This document shows positions 55,914-64,000 of a stretch of DNA of 64,000 bases, in pieces. The stretch spans positions 2,108,001-2,172,000 of the forward strand of contig NZ_CP059675.1 of NCBI RefSeq assembly GCF_014069575.1, given 5' to 3'. Position 1 is the first letter of the stretch, and every line of letters starts with the position of its first letter. The translations under genes were made by a program, and so were the position numbers. A model generated the notes under the pieces. That model searched no databases, was not told where the DNA came from, and saw nothing but the letters and a program-made list of their open reading frames with translations. The stretch is from Schaalia sp. JY-X169 (GTDB lineage Bacteria > Actinomycetota > Actinomycetes > Actinomycetales > Actinomycetaceae).

Positions 55914-56906
55914 ATGTCCACCATCGCACAGCGTCCAACCTCAGGCTCCCCCACCCCGGGAGATGTCGCGACGACAAAGAAAGAACCAAAGCGCAACAAT
56001 CGCTTCGCCGACATGTCCTTCAAAGGTCTTGCTGTTGGCGCTGGCGTCCTCATCCTTGTTGTGCTCGGCTTTGTCACCGTCTTCCTTCTGGCCGAAGCAT
56101 GGCCGGCTTTCGTCGCCGGAGACCAGGTTGGTGTCAACGAGCCGCAGACGATTTGGCAGTACGTGGCACCATTCGCCTTTGGAACCGTCTGGGTTGCCGC
56201 TATCGCCCTTCTGCTGGCTACCCCGGTAGCGATCGGGATTGCGCTCTTCATTTCTCACTACGCACCCAAGAAGATCGCGGCCCCTTTGGGATATCTCGTT
56301 GACCTTCTGGCTGCTGTCCCTTCGGTTGTTTTCGGCCTCTGGGGCATTCAGGTCCTCGCGCCCTTCCTGCAGCCTGTCTATGTGTGGCTGACAACCTACC
56401 TCGGGTGGATCCCACTCTTCACCGGTCCGGCTTCCGGAACCGGACGTACCGTCCTTACCGTGGCCCTTGTTCTTGCCGTGATGATCCTTCCGATCATGAC
56501 TGCCGTGTGCCGCGAAGTCTTCCTGCAAACCCCGAAACTTCAGGAAGAAGCAGCTCTCGCACTCGGCGCCACTCGCTGGGAAATGATCCGCATGGCGGTG
56601 CTTCCAGGCGCCACCAGCGGCATTATTTCCGCGATGATGCTGGGGCTAGGACGCGCCCTCGGCGAAACAATGGCAGTTGCCATGGTCCTTTCCCCGGCAG
56701 CCCTGATCTCATTCGCGTTGGTCACCACGCAGAACCCCAACACGATCGCAGCCAACATCGCACTGAACTTCCCAGAGGCCTTCGGTCTTCGGATCAATAC
56801 CCTGATTGCAACCGGTTTGGTGCTGTTCGCAATCACCCTGGTAGTCAATATGGGCGCCCGCTGGGTTATCTCCCGCCGCGCCGCATTCTCAGGAGCAAAC
56901 GCATGA
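55914..56906 (+). CDS. pstC: Phosphate ABC transporter permease PstC
   Basis: A 330-aa inner-membrane permease with about six helices. A basic N-terminal tail precedes the first helix (LAVGAGVLILVVLGFVTVFLL). The ABC-permease cytoplasmic loop EEAALALGATRWEMIRMAVLPG is present. Its last base pairs overlap the pstA start (ATGA). Confidence 0.95.
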   Translation: MSTIAQRPTSGSPTPGDVATTKKEPKRNNRFADMSFKGLAVGAGVLILVVLGFVTVFLLAEAWPAFVAGDQVGVNEPQTIWQYVAPFAFGTVWVAAIALLLATPVAIGIALFISHYAPKKIAAPLGYLVDLLAAVPSVVFGLWGIQVLAPFLQPVYVWLTTYLGWIPLFTGPASGTGRTVLTVALVLAVMILPIMTAVCREVFLQTPKLQEEAALALGATRWEMIRMAVLPGATSGIISAMMLGLGRALGETMAVAMVLSPAALISFALVTTQNPNTIAANIALNFPEAFGLRINTLIATGLVLFAITLVVNMGARWVISRRAAFSGANA

Positions 56907-57955
56907 GTGAAGATATCGCCTCCCCAAAGGCATCTTCTTCGAAAGCGAAGAAGCAGAAGCCCAGCGCACTTGAGGTCGCCGGGCCAGAGATCTTGGCGGA
57001 GATCATCTCCCTGCCCGAGTTGGAGCATGACTCTCACCGCAGCGTTGCTCTTCCGCCCCCTCGCTCACCATTTGCCGTCGATAAGTCCGACGTTCATCTC
57101 AAGAGGCGCCGCCAGAAGGATAGGGTGGCAACGGTCCTGGTCTACGCCTCCTTCGCCCTCGCAATGGTCCCGCTTCTGTCCCTGATGATCACCGTGATTT
57201 CACGCGGCATCAACCGGTTCGACGTCACATTCTTCACCAACTCGATGCGCAACGTGGTTGGCGAGGGCGGAGGCGCGCTTCACGCCCTCGTCGGCACTCT
57301 TGAAATCACGGGGTTGGCAGCGGTGATCTCCGTACCAATCGGCCTCATGACCGCGATCTATCTGGTTGAGTACGGCCGAGGACGTCTGGCGAAGGCCGTG
57401 ACGTTCTTCGTCGATGTCATGACCGGTATCCCATCGATTGTCGCCGGCCTCTTCGCCTATTCCTTGTTCCTCTTGGTCTTTGGTCCTGGGTCACAAAACG
57501 GTGTGGCCGGCGCCGTGGCGCTCTCCGTCCTGATGATTCCTGTCGTCGTTCGCTCTTGCGAAGAAATGCTGCGACTGGTTCCCAACGAACTTCGCGAAGC
57601 ATCCCTAGCACTTGGGGTCCCGCGGTGGAGGACCATCACCAAGGTTGTCCTCCCCACCTCGATTGCGGGCATCACCACGGGCGTCATGCTGGCAATCGCG
57701 CGTGTCATCGGTGAAACGGCACCTCTCCTGGTCACCGTTGGCCTAACGCAGTCGATGAACTACTCGCTGACAGACGGCCCCATGATGACCCTTCCCGTGT
57801 TCGCCTACAACTCTTACATGTCCCAGGGCGTTGACGCGGCAGCCTACGTGGACCGCGCATGGACTGGCGCCCTCACCCTAATCTTGATCGTTATGGCACT
57901 GAACCTGGTTGCGCGACTCATCGCCGCCAAGTTCGCACCGAAAGGAAACCGCTGA
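56903..57955 (+). CDS. pstA: Phosphate ABC transporter permease PstA
   Basis: A 350-aa permease. About 75 polar N-terminal residues, longer than usual, precede six predicted helices. The loop [22 protein letters not shown] is the EAA motif. The ATG overlaps the pstC stop; the frame upstream of it is the pstC gene in another phase and is not coding. PstB follows two bases after its stop. Confidence 0.95.
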   Translation: MSEDIASPKASSSKAKKQKPSALEVAGPEILAEIISLPELEHDSHRSVALPPPRSPFAVDKSDVHLKRRRQKDRVATVLVYASFALAMVPLLSLMITVISRGINRFDVTFFTNSMRNVVGEGGGALHALVGTLEITGLAAVISVPIGLMTAIYLVEYGRGRLAKAVTFFVDVMTGIPSIVAGLFAYSLFLLVFGPGSQNGVAGAVALSVLMIPVVVRSCEEMLRLVPNELREASLALGVPRWRTITKVVLPTSIAGITTGVMLAIARVIGETAPLLVTVGLTQSMNYSLTDGPMMTLPVFAYNSYMSQGVDAAAYVDRAWTGALTLILIVMALNLVARLIAAKFAPKGNR

Positions 57956-57957
57956 AC

Positions 57958-58737
57958 ATGGCAATGCAGATTGATACAGAAGACCTGGATGTTTACTACG
58001 GGGACTTCCTAGCAGTCGAGGGCGTTTCGATGACAATTGCTCCACGCTCTGTCACCGCCCTCATCGGCCCGTCGGGATGCGGTAAGTCCACGTTCCTGCG
58101 GACGCTGAACCGCATGCATGAAGTGATTCCTGGGGCTCGCGTCGACGGGTCCGTAAAGATCAATGGCGAAGACCTCTACGGTTCCAAAGTTGATCCGGTT
58201 GACGTTCGCCGCAAAGTGGGAATGGTCTTCCAGCGGCCCAACCCCTTCCCCACTATGTCCATTGCTGACAACGTGCTGGCGGGAGTCAAGCTGAACGGCG
58301 GGCGCCTCCCCAAAGCCGAGGCCGACGCGATCGTTGAGAAGGCGCTTCGCGGCGCGAACCTGTGGGAAGAGGTCAAGGACCGCCTCGACAAGCCCGGTTC
58401 GTCGCTTTCAGGTGGCCAGCAGCAACGCCTCTGTATTGCACGTGCAATCGCCGTTGAGCCTGACGTGATCCTAATGGATGAGCCCTGCTCCGCCCTCGAC
58501 CCGATCTCTACGATCGCCATTGAGGAGCTCATTGAGCAGCTTAAAGCCGATTACACGATCGTCATCGTCACTCACAACATGCAGCAGGCGGCACGCGTTT
58601 CAGACCGCACTGCCTTCTTCAACCTTGCCGGGGCGGGCAAGCCCGGCAAACTGGTTGAGTATGACGATACGTCGCTGATTTTCTCAGCACCCAAGAACAA
58701 GCAGACTGCGGACTACGTGGCGGGCCGCTTCGGATAG
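57958..58737 (+). CDS. pstB: Phosphate ABC transporter ATP-binding protein PstB
   Basis: A 259-aa ATPase. Walker A is GPSGCGKST, the Q-loop lies in VFQRPNPFP, the signature is LSGGQQQRL, Walker B is [13 protein letters not shown], and the switch histidine is in VTHNM. The ATG at 57958 has AAAGGA upstream; MAMQ at the next ATG is also possible. It closes the pst operon: no phoU follows, only the palindrome at 58861. Confidence 0.96.
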   Translation: MAMQIDTEDLDVYYGDFLAVEGVSMTIAPRSVTALIGPSGCGKSTFLRTLNRMHEVIPGARVDGSVKINGEDLYGSKVDPVDVRRKVGMVFQRPNPFPTMSIADNVLAGVKLNGGRLPKAEADAIVEKALRGANLWEEVKDRLDKPGSSLSGGQQQRLCIARAIAVEPDVILMDEPCSALDPISTIAIEELIEQLKADYTIVIVTHNMQQAARVSDRTAFFNLAGAGKPGKLVEYDDTSLIFSAPKNKQTADYVAGRFG

Positions 58738-58779
58738 GCTCACGCTCTTCAACGCGGGCGCCCGCCTTGGCCCCACCGG

Positions 58780-58850
58780 CCCAAACGCGCCCCGGCGCCA
58801 ATGCGGCTCCCTCACCAGCCCAACCTGGCGCCCAAACGCGCCCCGGCGCC
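58780..58850. repeat. 20-bp direct repeat
   Basis: CCCAAACGCGCCCCGGCGCC occurs identically at 58780-58799 and 58831-58850, separated by 31 bases and directly before the copy C palindrome. Confidence 0.9.
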
Positions 58851-58860
58851 CAGCCAGCGT

Positions 58861-58937
58861 GAAATGTATATGGTGGGATGAAATGTGCGTCTGGGGTAGG
58901 TACCCGAGACGCACATTTCGCCCCCACGTATACATTT
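58861..58937. repeat. Nested palindromic intergenic repeat (copy C)
   Basis: The outer arms are GAAATGTATATGGTGGG (58861-58877) and CCCCCACGTATACATTT (58921-58937). The inner arms, 58880-58898 (GAAATGTGCGTCTGGGGTA) and 58901-58919 (TACCCGAGACGCACATTTC), are near-perfect complements with a two-base loop. The whole 77-base unit folds into one long hairpin. It lies at a tail-to-tail gene junction, like copies A and B. Confidence 0.85.
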
Positions 58938-59083
58938 GGTGGGAGGCGGCCGTGGAGAGGCGAACCTCAGCTCTCGTGACGCGAAACCCGGCCGAAACCC
59001 GGCCCGCAAATCGGCCCGGGCGCGAGTGCAGGCGCCAGGCCCGAGCCCTACGCTCGCGGGCGCGGGCCTCGCGCTACACGGGT

Positions 59084-62000
59084 CTAGACTGCATTCCACC
59101 TGACCTGGCGGCCCAGCGTGCCGGCAAAGTCCTCAAGTGGTTGCGCTTCAAGATCCGAGAGCTCCTCTTTCAGTCTCTCCAGTCGCTCCACATAGACCTC
59201 TCTACGGTCTTCCGTCGCACCGTGCGGGCGGGACACGAAGTCTTCGACAGCCGCAGCCGACCGCTTCAGGAGGGCAACGTGCTGGTCCTTCTCAGACTGC
59301 AACCGTTCCCTGTACCAGTCTGAGGCCAGTACGGCCTCACGATCAAACTGCCTGCGGAACTCGTCATCCTGCAAGGTCAACCCATCGGAAGTCTGACCGT
59401 TTGCCATCACCTCAAGCAGTGCACGAATCGGCGGCACACCCAATGCGATGGTTCCGTCATCAATGTATGACTGCGCTACGCGGCGATGAGTCTCAACGAT
59501 TGTTGCCACCGACTCCGCGTAAACGTCCTCGCCTTGCAGCTCCGGACTCAACATTTCCGGGGTGAAGACCAGGTCGGGGTGCAGGAAAATGCGGCCGAAG
59601 TACTTCGTAGCAAAGCGCTTTGTCATGCGGTACCCCAAGCGGCTCGCCTCTACCTCTTGACCGTCAACCACAATGTTTGGCACGGGTTCGAGGGCGCCCT
59701 CGGCAATCAGGTTCCTAGCCGAACGCTCCTCGTCCGACATGCGGGAAAACACTTCGGGGATCAACATCGAAATATCGTGATCCACGCGTACCTTGGGTCC
59801 CACGTAACCAGCGCTTGAAAGCCAACCGTCGTAGCCCGTCAATGCGAACGAGAGCAGCGCGGCATTTAGGTCAATGATTGAGGGAAGCGCATTGAACGGT
59901 CCCTTCGTCATCGCACCTTCGGAACCGGCACCCGTCGTCGAGGGCGATTTGCCTGTCATCGAGGAAATGAATTCCATGAACAGCTCCGGGAGCTCCATGT
60001 AGTGCAGCGGCCCGTAGGAAGCGAGCGGCGGCACGCCCTCGTCAGCCGGGTTGTTGCGGCGTCCTGCCACGACAATATCCACGGGCAGTTCAAACTCTGC
60101 GTCCATCGGCACCTTAGCGAAGAGCCGCGATGCGAGATCCGCACTTGCCGTCGCTTTCGGATGGGCCAGGTCGGGTCGAACCTGCAAGTAGCGGGGGTTC
60201 TTAGAAGGCTTCCCATCGACGATGCGCGGCTGGGCTGATGACACCACGTAAGCTGGTTGATCTTCCGGACCATACGCGGCCCTGAGAAGGATGTCCCGCA
60301 TCGGCTTGGTGAACTGGCTGAATCCCACCGCGTCATCAACGATCGCGACCGCCTGCCCACGGGTGAGCGGCTCATAGTTGCTAAGGAAGACATGCGGGCC
60401 TGCAATATCCTTCTCTGCCTGCTTATCGTAGCCTCGGTTGATGGCTTCATCGGGACGTTGGAACAACAGGTTCTCGCAGTTCTTCACGTACTTCCGCGAC
60501 TTAGCGCCGTTCTTCCCTGGGACCACGATGCTCGCAGTGATGTCGTCCTCGGTCTGTACTTTGCCCGCGGGATGGAAATCGTAACGCAAGCCGAAGAGAC
60601 GCCATGATCCGTCGGTCTCATACCCGACGCGCAGCATCGACACGCGCACCTTGCCACGATCGGTGTGCACCAGCGTGCCCTTGCGGCCATTGACCATGCC
60701 GGTAGTGAAATGCGATGCCCAATCGTCACCCCATTCAGGCTGGTAGTAACGCTTGACGATCAGCACCAACTCCATGATGTAACCCGGGACTGTCGCGAGC
60801 CACTCGTTGTATTCATCCGTGTAGTCGGGGCTGGGCGTCAGTAGTTTGACGACCGACCCCACAGAACGCAGGTCAGAGAGGATGGGTCGACTTGTGTCGC
60901 TGATGTTCGCCTCATCGATGAAACGATCGGTGAAGTCCATCTTGAGGATTTCGGCAACCTTCGCCATATCTTTGTCGAAGTCGGGGGCATACGAATCACC
61001 GTTGATGACCGCATCGGAAATCGCCTTGGAGATTTCTGACTTGCCGCCACCTGAGACGGTTGCTGGCTTGTGGCAGGTCGTCGACCTCGAAGATGAACCA
61101 ATCAGTGTCCACTGCGATTGGTCATTCTCAAGTTGGGCCAAGTGGATCTGATACCCGTCCGGGGCAACGTAAATCTTGCCGTAGCGCAGCGGGATGCAAC
61201 GCTTCTTCCCGTCCTGCTCCCAAGTAATCGTGTTCGTCCATAGGCTGTACGTGGCGCCGGCGGGGACGAGGACGTTCCTCTCGTCCTCCATGTCCAGCAC
61301 GTAACCTTCGGGCTGCGCAACAAAACGCTGGGGGTCGCGCCATACGACCTCGGCCAACGTGTAGGACGGGTCGGACTCTTTGTCGGTGTAGTTCGGACCC
61401 AGGTTGTAGCGCGGGTAGACGCGAGCGCCACCAGCGTGCTCTTCTTCCACCTCACCAAACAGGTTCGCGGAGTAAGAGATCTGTGCCTTGACTTCCTTCT
61501 TGCAGTACCCGAAGTAGTTGTCAGCAATCACCGTGGTGATGACGCCGCGTTCATCCCGAGCGCACACCTTGAATGCGCTACCACCGTTGTAGAGTTCGTC
61601 GGAATCTTTCCAGCACTGCCCGTCGCGGCGTTGACGTTCCGTAGCGTCCTCCCACCGTGGCAGACCCAGTTCCTTCTTGGTGAGTTTGGTGAGGTGGGGG
61701 GCGAGGACGACCAGGCCCGTGGTGCCGGTCCAGGTGTCTGGGTCGAGGGAGGCGTCAAACTCGGGGACGTAGGGATCGCCACCATTGCCGAAGATGCCCT
61801 CAACAAAGTCCAGGTTGGCAACCAGCGAGCCGGGGGCAATAAAGCGAACTTCCATTGTCCTTTCGCCACTAAAACCAGGTACCTCAGGAACGACGATGGG
61901 GCGCAGCAGAAGGGAAACCCATGCTCCCACCGGGTCTTCCGAATCGGTTGTATAGGGAAGAACCTTTGCTTCCTCAGGCGGGAGAAAGGCGTGTTCCATC

Positions 62001-62461
62001 AGTCGGCCAAATACAGCCCGGGGAACCTCGATCTTGTCGTCTTGGACCGGCAGTCCCCCATCCGCAATGTGGAAGACGCCCTTGGTGGTGCGGCGGTCAT
62101 TGGCGGGGTTATGGAGGACTCCGTTAAGAGTGCGGTACGACGTGAGAAGATCGGATTTGAAAACGTCACCTTCGATCGGCAACGACAGGGTTCGCGCTAG
62201 GCCCGGTTGGTCGAGGACGAAGGTGACCCGCGGCAGTTGTGGGGACACCCCGGTACCGTCGAGGTAGGAGTCTAAGAACGCCTGGATTCTCCCATCCACG
62301 GCTGAGAGGCGGTGCGAGAGGCGCCGGTCCAACTCACGTTGTCGCGCAATGATTGGTTTGACCAACTGCGCTTCGTCGGTTGCGTGCGAATCCGTCGGGG
62401 TTGGAAGCCCAAGTAGGCTCAGGCGGAGGTTTACTGCAGCGATATCCAAATTGTTCTCCAT
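59084..62461 (-). CDS. Candidate PPi-dependent phosphoenolpyruvate carboxykinase
   Basis: A 1125-aa protein without a signal peptide or membrane segment. The length, the soluble character and the actinobacterial context match the pyrophosphate-dependent PEPCKs described from Propionibacterium freudenreichii and Entamoeba, which interconvert oxaloacetate plus PPi and PEP, Pi and CO2 and are unusually large. A P-loop-like motif GGGKSE lies at 471-476 within CHKPATVSGGGKSEISKAIS, and conserved-looking blocks are DNYFGYCKKEVK (314-325) and ISYSANLFG (328-336). It shows no resemblance to the GTP-PEPCK at 43502. The family assignment rests on recollection of these features, not an alignment. Start at 62461; no clear ribosome-binding site. 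Confidence 0.55.
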   Translation of the reverse strand: MENNLDIAAVNLRLSLLGLPTPTDSHATDEAQLVKPIIARQRELDRRLSHRLSAVDGRIQAFLDSYLDGTGVSPQLPRVTFVLDQPGLARTLSLPIEGDVFKSDLLTSYRTLNGVLHNPANDRRTTKGVFHIADGGLPVQDDKIEVPRAVFGRLMEHAFLPPEEAKVLPYTTDSEDPVGAWVSLLLRPIVVPEVPGFSGERTMEVRFIAPGSLVANLDFVEGIFGNGGDPYVPEFDASLDPDTWTGTTGLVVLAPHLTKLTKKELGLPRWEDATERQRRDGQCWKDSDELYNGGSAFKVCARDERGVITTVIADNYFGYCKKEVKAQISYSANLFGEVEEEHAGGARVYPRYNLGPNYTDKESDPSYTLAEVVWRDPQRFVAQPEGYVLDMEDERNVLVPAGATYSLWTNTITWEQDGKKRCIPLRYGKIYVAPDGYQIHLAQLENDQSQWTLIGSSSRSTTCHKPATVSGGGKSEISKAISDAVINGDSYAPDFDKDMAKVAEILKMDFTDRFIDEANISDTSRPILSDLRSVGSVVKLLTPSPDYTDEYNEWLATVPGYIMELVLIVKRYYQPEWGDDWASHFTTGMVNGRKGTLVHTDRGKVRVSMLRVGYETDGSWRLFGLRYDFHPAGKVQTEDDITASIVVPGKNGAKSRKYVKNCENLLFQRPDEAINRGYDKQAEKDIAGPHVFLSNYEPLTRGQAVAIVDDAVGFSQFTKPMRDILLRAAYGPEDQPAYVVSSAQPRIVDGKPSKNPRYLQVRPDLAHPKATASADLASRLFAKVPMDAEFELPVDIVVAGRRNNPADEGVPPLASYGPLHYMELPELFMEFISSMTGKSPSTTGAGSEGAMTKGPFNALPSIIDLNAALLSFALTGYDGWLSSAGYVGPKVRVDHDISMLIPEVFSRMSDEERSARNLIAEGALEPVPNIVVDGQEVEASRLGYRMTKRFATKYFGRIFLHPDLVFTPEMLSPELQGEDVYAESVATIVETHRRVAQSYIDDGTIALGVPPIRALLEVMANGQTSDGLTLQDDEFRRQFDREAVLASDWYRERLQSEKDQHVALLKRSAAAVEDFVSRPHGATEDRREVYVERLERLKEELSDLEAQPLEDFAGTLGRQVRWNAV

Positions 62462-62572
62462 GCCACAAGCTTAAGCCCCAAAGCCGATCGGCGCCTGAAC
62501 TACTCGGGTTGGTTGGCCCGTTGTTCACTATGCGCTCACGAAACGGATCACGCCGGTCGGTATGGTGGCTGT

Positions 62573-63400
62573 ATGCCTACACCCCACCTACCCGCAGACG
62601 ACCAGAAACCAAGTCGAACCCCTCCAGTCGACATCTTCCTCATTCGGCATGGACAAACCGAAGCCAACATTGCACTGCAAATGTCCGGGTGGATGGAAAC
62701 GCCGCTCACGGAAGTGGGCATGGAGCAAGCTCGTGCCACGGGGCGTGCTCTGGCGCGGCGAGGGGGAAATGCAGCGGAAGTCTTGCCGATCGACAGGATG
62801 CTCTCGTCCGACCTCGGTCGCGCGCTGCACACTGCCCGGTTGGTTGCCGGTGAAGTCGGTGAACCTGAGATCGACCTGGTTCCAGAGCTTCGCGAATGGA
62901 ACTTCGGGGCGTACGAGGGCGCAACCCTGGAGGCAATGTGGCACGCGATCTTTGACCAGCTGGGCATCCAACCAACCTCGGCTGGAGAAGTGGGAGCGAA
63001 TTTTTGGACTCACATGAGGCATGCCGCGGCAGAGGGTTTTGATGAACCAGCAGTGATGACCGCGTTGGCGCGAGCAGATGCAAGCGGCGGAGCCAACACC
63101 TGGGAGCAGTTTCTTGAGCGAGCCGAGCAATCTCTTCTGCGCATCCGTCTTGAAGCTGAAGCCTTGGCACAGCAGCGCGTGTCCGGGTCCGGTGGCGGGG
63201 AAGACCCGGCACTGCCGCGACCGAACCCCTCCCTCGCGGTCGTGTCACACGGCGCCTTCATCCGCACGCTTCTGTCCCTGATGGATCCCGTGCAGTATGC
63301 GGGGGAACCCATTGCGAATGCTGCGGTCTGTCACCTGCGCTACTCTCCCAATCCAGGATTTGCCCTGGTGCGCACGAATGTCAGCGCTGAGGACTGGTAG
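62573..63400 (+). CDS. Histidine phosphatase (phosphoglycerate mutase-like)
   Basis: A 275-aa member of the histidine-phosphatase superfamily. The phospho-acceptor motif is FLIRHGQTEAN near residue 25; the second catalytic region includes ELREWNFGAYEG, and the C-terminal histidine is in VVSHGAFIRTLL. An inserted segment around residues 150-200 is longer than in simple family members. The substrate could be a phosphosugar or phosphoester. It is divergent from the PPi-PEPCK candidate. The ATG at 62573 is chosen over the longer frame. Confidence 0.87.
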   Translation: MPTPHLPADDQKPSRTPPVDIFLIRHGQTEANIALQMSGWMETPLTEVGMEQARATGRALARRGGNAAEVLPIDRMLSSDLGRALHTARLVAGEVGEPEIDLVPELREWNFGAYEGATLEAMWHAIFDQLGIQPTSAGEVGANFWTHMRHAAAEGFDEPAVMTALARADASGGANTWEQFLERAEQSLLRIRLEAEALAQQRVSGSGGGEDPALPRPNPSLAVVSHGAFIRTLLSLMDPVQYAGEPIANAAVCHLRYSPNPGFALVRTNVSAEDW

Positions 63401-63424
63401 ACCGACGCGTTACGCCCGCCCGGC

Positions 63425-63763
63425 CTAACTGTGCGGGTGTAGCGAGACGGTAAGTAGTAGGACCGAATCCTCGTGGGCTTCAACTCCGTGCACAGCGGGC
63501 GGAATGAGGGCGAAGTCGCCCTCGGAGAGGTTCTCAGAGGTTCCCGTCTCAGCGTTTGTCAGGAGGACGTTTCCCCGCAGGACTTGCAGCGTAGCTTCAC
63601 CCGGGCTCTCGTGGTCTGCCAGGCCACATCCGGCCTTGAGAGCAATCACTGTCTGACGCAGGTGACGTTCGTGACCCCCGTAGATGGTGTTCCCGGAGCG
63701 GCCACTCTTGGAGGCGCGGGCGTTTTCCAGTTCGAGGGCGCCCAGTTCTGTGAGTGAGATCAT
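63425..63763 (-). CDS. Small cupin-domain protein
   Basis: A 112-aa single-domain cupin. The pattern LRQTVIALKAGCGLADHESPGEATLQVLRGNV, then LSEGDFALIPPAVHGVEAHEDSVLLLTV, supplies the two cupin motifs. Metal-binding residues are sparse (a His in DHESPGEA and one in PAVHGVEAHED). Ligand and role unknown. It is convergent with the histidine phosphatase. Confidence 0.8.
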   Translation of the reverse strand: MISLTELGALELENARASKSGRSGNTIYGGHERHLRQTVIALKAGCGLADHESPGEATLQVLRGNVLLTNAETGTSENLSEGDFALIPPAVHGVEAHEDSVLLLTVSLHPHS

Positions 63764-64000
63764 ATTTTCAGCCTAGTCCACACCGGCACCCTTGTGGTCT
63801 GAGGAACAGAAAAAACCGCCACTCTGCCTAGATTTCTGAGGTTTTGATCACCTGTTTTTGGAGGTCCCGGCGGGGCTCTGGCGCACCCCCTCAATCGGCT
63901 CAGAAATCACTGTGACACAGTACCGTGACGGCGATTACCCACCCTGGAACAAACAGTCAAGCCGGAATAAAATCTCATCGATTGATTGAAGTATTTGGGG
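63764..64000. other. Gene-free end of the window
   Basis: No supported ORF. A perfect 10-bp inverted repeat, GATTTCTGAG (63831-63840) and CTCAGAAATC (63899-63908), flanks a 58-base loop. The AT-rich last 45 bases could be a promoter for a gene beyond the edge. Confidence 0.35.

Larger units (their letters stand above)
58738..59083. other. Convergent intergenic region with repeats
   Basis: A 346-base GC-rich gap between pstB and the PPi-PEPCK candidate. It holds a CGGGCGCCCG palindrome just after pstB, two identical 20-mers (58780-58799, 58831-58850), the nested palindrome copy C (58861-58937), and then a CGGGCC/CGCGGGC-rich stretch without an ORF. Bidirectional termination is likely here. 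Confidence 0.5.

Noticed and set aside
56384-56902. N-terminal extension of the pstA frame
   Set aside because: It overlaps pstC entirely in another frame, and translation there gives arginine/histidine/proline-rich shadow sequence; the ATG overlapping the pstC stop is the evident start.
63764-64000. Riboswitch or tRNA at the window end
   Set aside because: Only a simple 10-bp inverted repeat is visible; no recognised aptamer or cloverleaf.

Overview
The window looks like the chromosome of a moderately high-G+C actinobacterium, most likely an Actinomycetaceae-like member of the Actinomycetales; the genus cannot be fixed from sequence alone. Supporting markers are the dnaK-grpE-dnaJ-hspR order with HAIR operators, a MurT/GatD lipid II amidation pair, a SenX3/RegX3-type two-component system, GTP-dependent PEPCK, a MutT1-type Nudix/histidine-phosphatase fusion beside polyphosphate kinase, and DUF4235 and sterol-carrier-family proteins. 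No tRNA, rRNA or CRISPR array was recognised.

Layout. 0-9.4 kb: housekeeping genes (SpoU methyltransferase, HAD phosphatase, exonuclease III, SDR, serine hydrolase, ClpB, prolyl-oligopeptidase-family peptidase). 9.4-18.6 kb: a long minus-strand block, dnaK-grpE-dnaJ-hspR-murT-gatD-membrane protein-DNA methylase, mostly with overlapping or abutting genes and two HAIR boxes at its head. 18.7-26.3 kb: GNAT, M18 aminopeptidase, S4 protein, a heterodimeric ABC exporter and an aldo/keto reductase. 26.4-31.2 kb: a lipoprotein polysaccharide deacetylase followed by an IS1634-type insertion sequence flanked by about 938 bp of directly repeated host DNA. 31.2-36 kb: HIT/GalT-like protein, an orphan solute-binding lipoprotein, small proteins and glutamate dehydrogenase. 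36-41.5 kb: a MoxR-DUF58-VWA-VWA-TPR (Bat/aerotolerance-like) operon. 41.5-43.5 kb: an IS30 element inside a palindrome, then a repeat-rich non-coding island.

43.5-63.8 kb: GTP-PEPCK, then a phosphate block. DUF47-PiT (plus strand) and senX3-regX3-cutC-unknown-ppk-mutT1 (minus strand) precede a divergent pstSCAB operon. The pstS promoter carries five in-phase 11-bp PHO-box repeats, and a weaker two-unit box precedes DUF47-PiT. No phoU is present. The block ends with a 1125-residue protein that I read as a candidate pyrophosphate-dependent PEPCK, then a histidine phosphatase and a cupin.

The most notable non-genic signals are: (1) the very long direct repeats around the IS1634-type element; (2) a three-copy family of nested palindromes built on CCCCCACGTATACATTT, each copy at the tail-to-tail junction of convergent genes; (3) the IS30 insertion in the loop of a different palindrome; (4) the repeat island at 43 kb. 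A MurT that has lost all four zinc-ribbon cysteines is the most notable protein-level oddity apart from the PPi-PEPCK candidate.
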